A program made the position numbers and the translations under genes. Below the pieces are notes generated by a model that was not told the DNA's origin, searched no databases, and saw nothing but the letters and a program-made list of their open reading frames with translations. This document shows, piece after piece, positions 5,966-6,499 of a DNA stretch of 6,499 bases; within the stretch, counting starts at the first letter, position 1, and every line of letters starts with the position of its first letter. The stretch comes from Chloroflexota bacterium (GTDB lineage: Bacteria > Chloroflexota > UBA11872 > VXNJ01), in NCBI GenBank assembly GCA_026708165.1, contig JAPOVO010000019.1, positions 1 through 6,499 on the forward strand, read 5' to 3'.

Positions 5966-6499
5966 CTTGCGCCAACCTCGAATCGCTTCGGCTAGAAGGC
6001 CGAGGCTGAAGACCTGCACGCCGACCAGAAATCCGACCGCGGCGACAATCACGAGCGCCGTAAGGTCCACAAACGCCCAGACGGCAAGCATCAGCAGCGC
6101 AAATGCCCACACCACGCCCGCCAGCATCAGAAAAAGTTTGATGGGATTATGTCGGACTATCACTTGCACGAGAATCTGCGCCATACGCAGCGAGTCTCTG
6201 AACAACCGGACTTTCGACTGTCCCACTCGTTTGCGGTAGTCGGTGGGCGCAAAGGCGACTGCCCTCGCGTCGCTAATCATCGCGAGCGTTAGCCCCGTGG
6301 TAAAACTGAATCCGGGACTCAGGAATCCAAAATACTTAAGGCAGTCTTCCTTCTTGAAAATCCGAAAGCCCGAATTGACATCCGGCACGTGGCGTCCTAC
6401 GACGAAGCTGGCGAACCACCGCAGCCCCGAGCGGGCTAGGACCCGCAAGCCGCGACCGCGGAAGTTCGGGCCGGTCCGCTCCGCGATTACCCTGTCGAA
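5960..6499 (-). CDS. GT2 polyprenyl-phosphate sugar synthase-like glycosyltransferase, N-terminus cut by window edge
   Basis: The frame is open from the right edge to a TAG at 5962-5960, giving 179 C-terminal residues. No start is needed inside the window because the upstream residues (FDRVIAERTGPNFRGRGLR) continue the family. Recognisable GT2 dolichyl/polyprenyl-phosphate-mannose/glucose synthase marks are VPDVNSGFRIFKKE (38-51), SPGFSFTTGLTLA (61-73) and YRKRVGQSKV (88-97). Two C-terminal membrane helices follow at about 118-142 and 146-170. The nucleotide-sugar-binding N-terminal half with the DxD motif lies outside the window. Such enzymes move a hexose from a nucleotide sugar to polyprenyl phosphate on the cytoplasmic face, making the donor used by GT-C enzymes like those encoded next door. 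It is convergent with the membrane operon, only 17 bp apart, so it is transcribed separately. The actual sugar is unknown. Confidence 0.88.
   Translation of the reverse strand, partial: FDRVIAERTGPNFRGRGLRVLARSGLRWFASFVVGRHVPDVNSGFRIFKKEDCLKYFGFLSPGFSFTTGLTLAMISDARAVAFAPTDYRKRVGQSKVRLFRDSLRMAQILVQVIVRHNPIKLFLMLAGVVWAFALLMLAVWAFVDLTALVIVAAVGFLVGVQVFSLGLLAEAIRGWRKL

Noticed and set aside
1..6499. Mobile elements, CRISPR arrays or attachment sites
   Set aside because: No transposase or integrase frame, no terminal inverted repeats and no regularly spaced repeats are visible.

Overview
The window is GC-rich (about 60% by eye) bacterial chromosomal DNA. Genes are tightly packed, with overlapping start and stop codons and some GTG/TTG starts. 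The gene families point to an uncultured or lightly characterised high-GC environmental bacterium of the Chloroflexota, Planctomycetota, Acidobacteriota or Actinomycetota type. Nothing here fixes the phylum. There is no sign of a phage, transposon, plasmid or CRISPR, and no RNA gene is visible.

Layout: (1) Positions 1-1104, minus strand, hold the first 368 codons of a glycosidase-like five-bladed beta-propeller protein that runs off the left edge. (2) Positions 1105-1633 are a non-coding stretch between divergent genes. It holds the ribosome binding site, a possible promoter and an inverted repeat for the leftward gene, and two tandem small hairpins in the leader of the rightward operon. A decayed gene there is possible but weakly supported. 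(3) Positions 1634-5942, plus strand, are a compact four-gene operon of membrane proteins: a membrane-anchored beta-sandwich protein, two multi-spanning GT-C/DUF2142-like proteins joined by a GTGA overlap, and a second membrane-anchored beta-sandwich protein. (4) A 17-bp convergent gap follows, in which a bulged hairpin covers both stop codons. (5) Positions 5960-6499, minus strand, hold the C-terminal 179 residues of a GT2 polyprenyl-phosphate sugar synthase-like glycosyltransferase that enters from the right edge.

How it may work together (inference): GT2 enzymes of this kind make polyprenyl-phosphate-linked sugars. GT-C enzymes use such sugars on the outer face of the membrane. The two sandwich proteins have near-identical architecture (277 and 279 residues, one N-terminal and two C-terminal membrane helices, external domain between them). 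They could be accessory, acceptor- or glycan-binding subunits of the two GT-C proteins. The operon therefore looks like a small cell-envelope glycosylation unit in which two pairs of distant paralogues are arranged A-B-B'-A'. That mirrored arrangement is the most unusual thing in the window.
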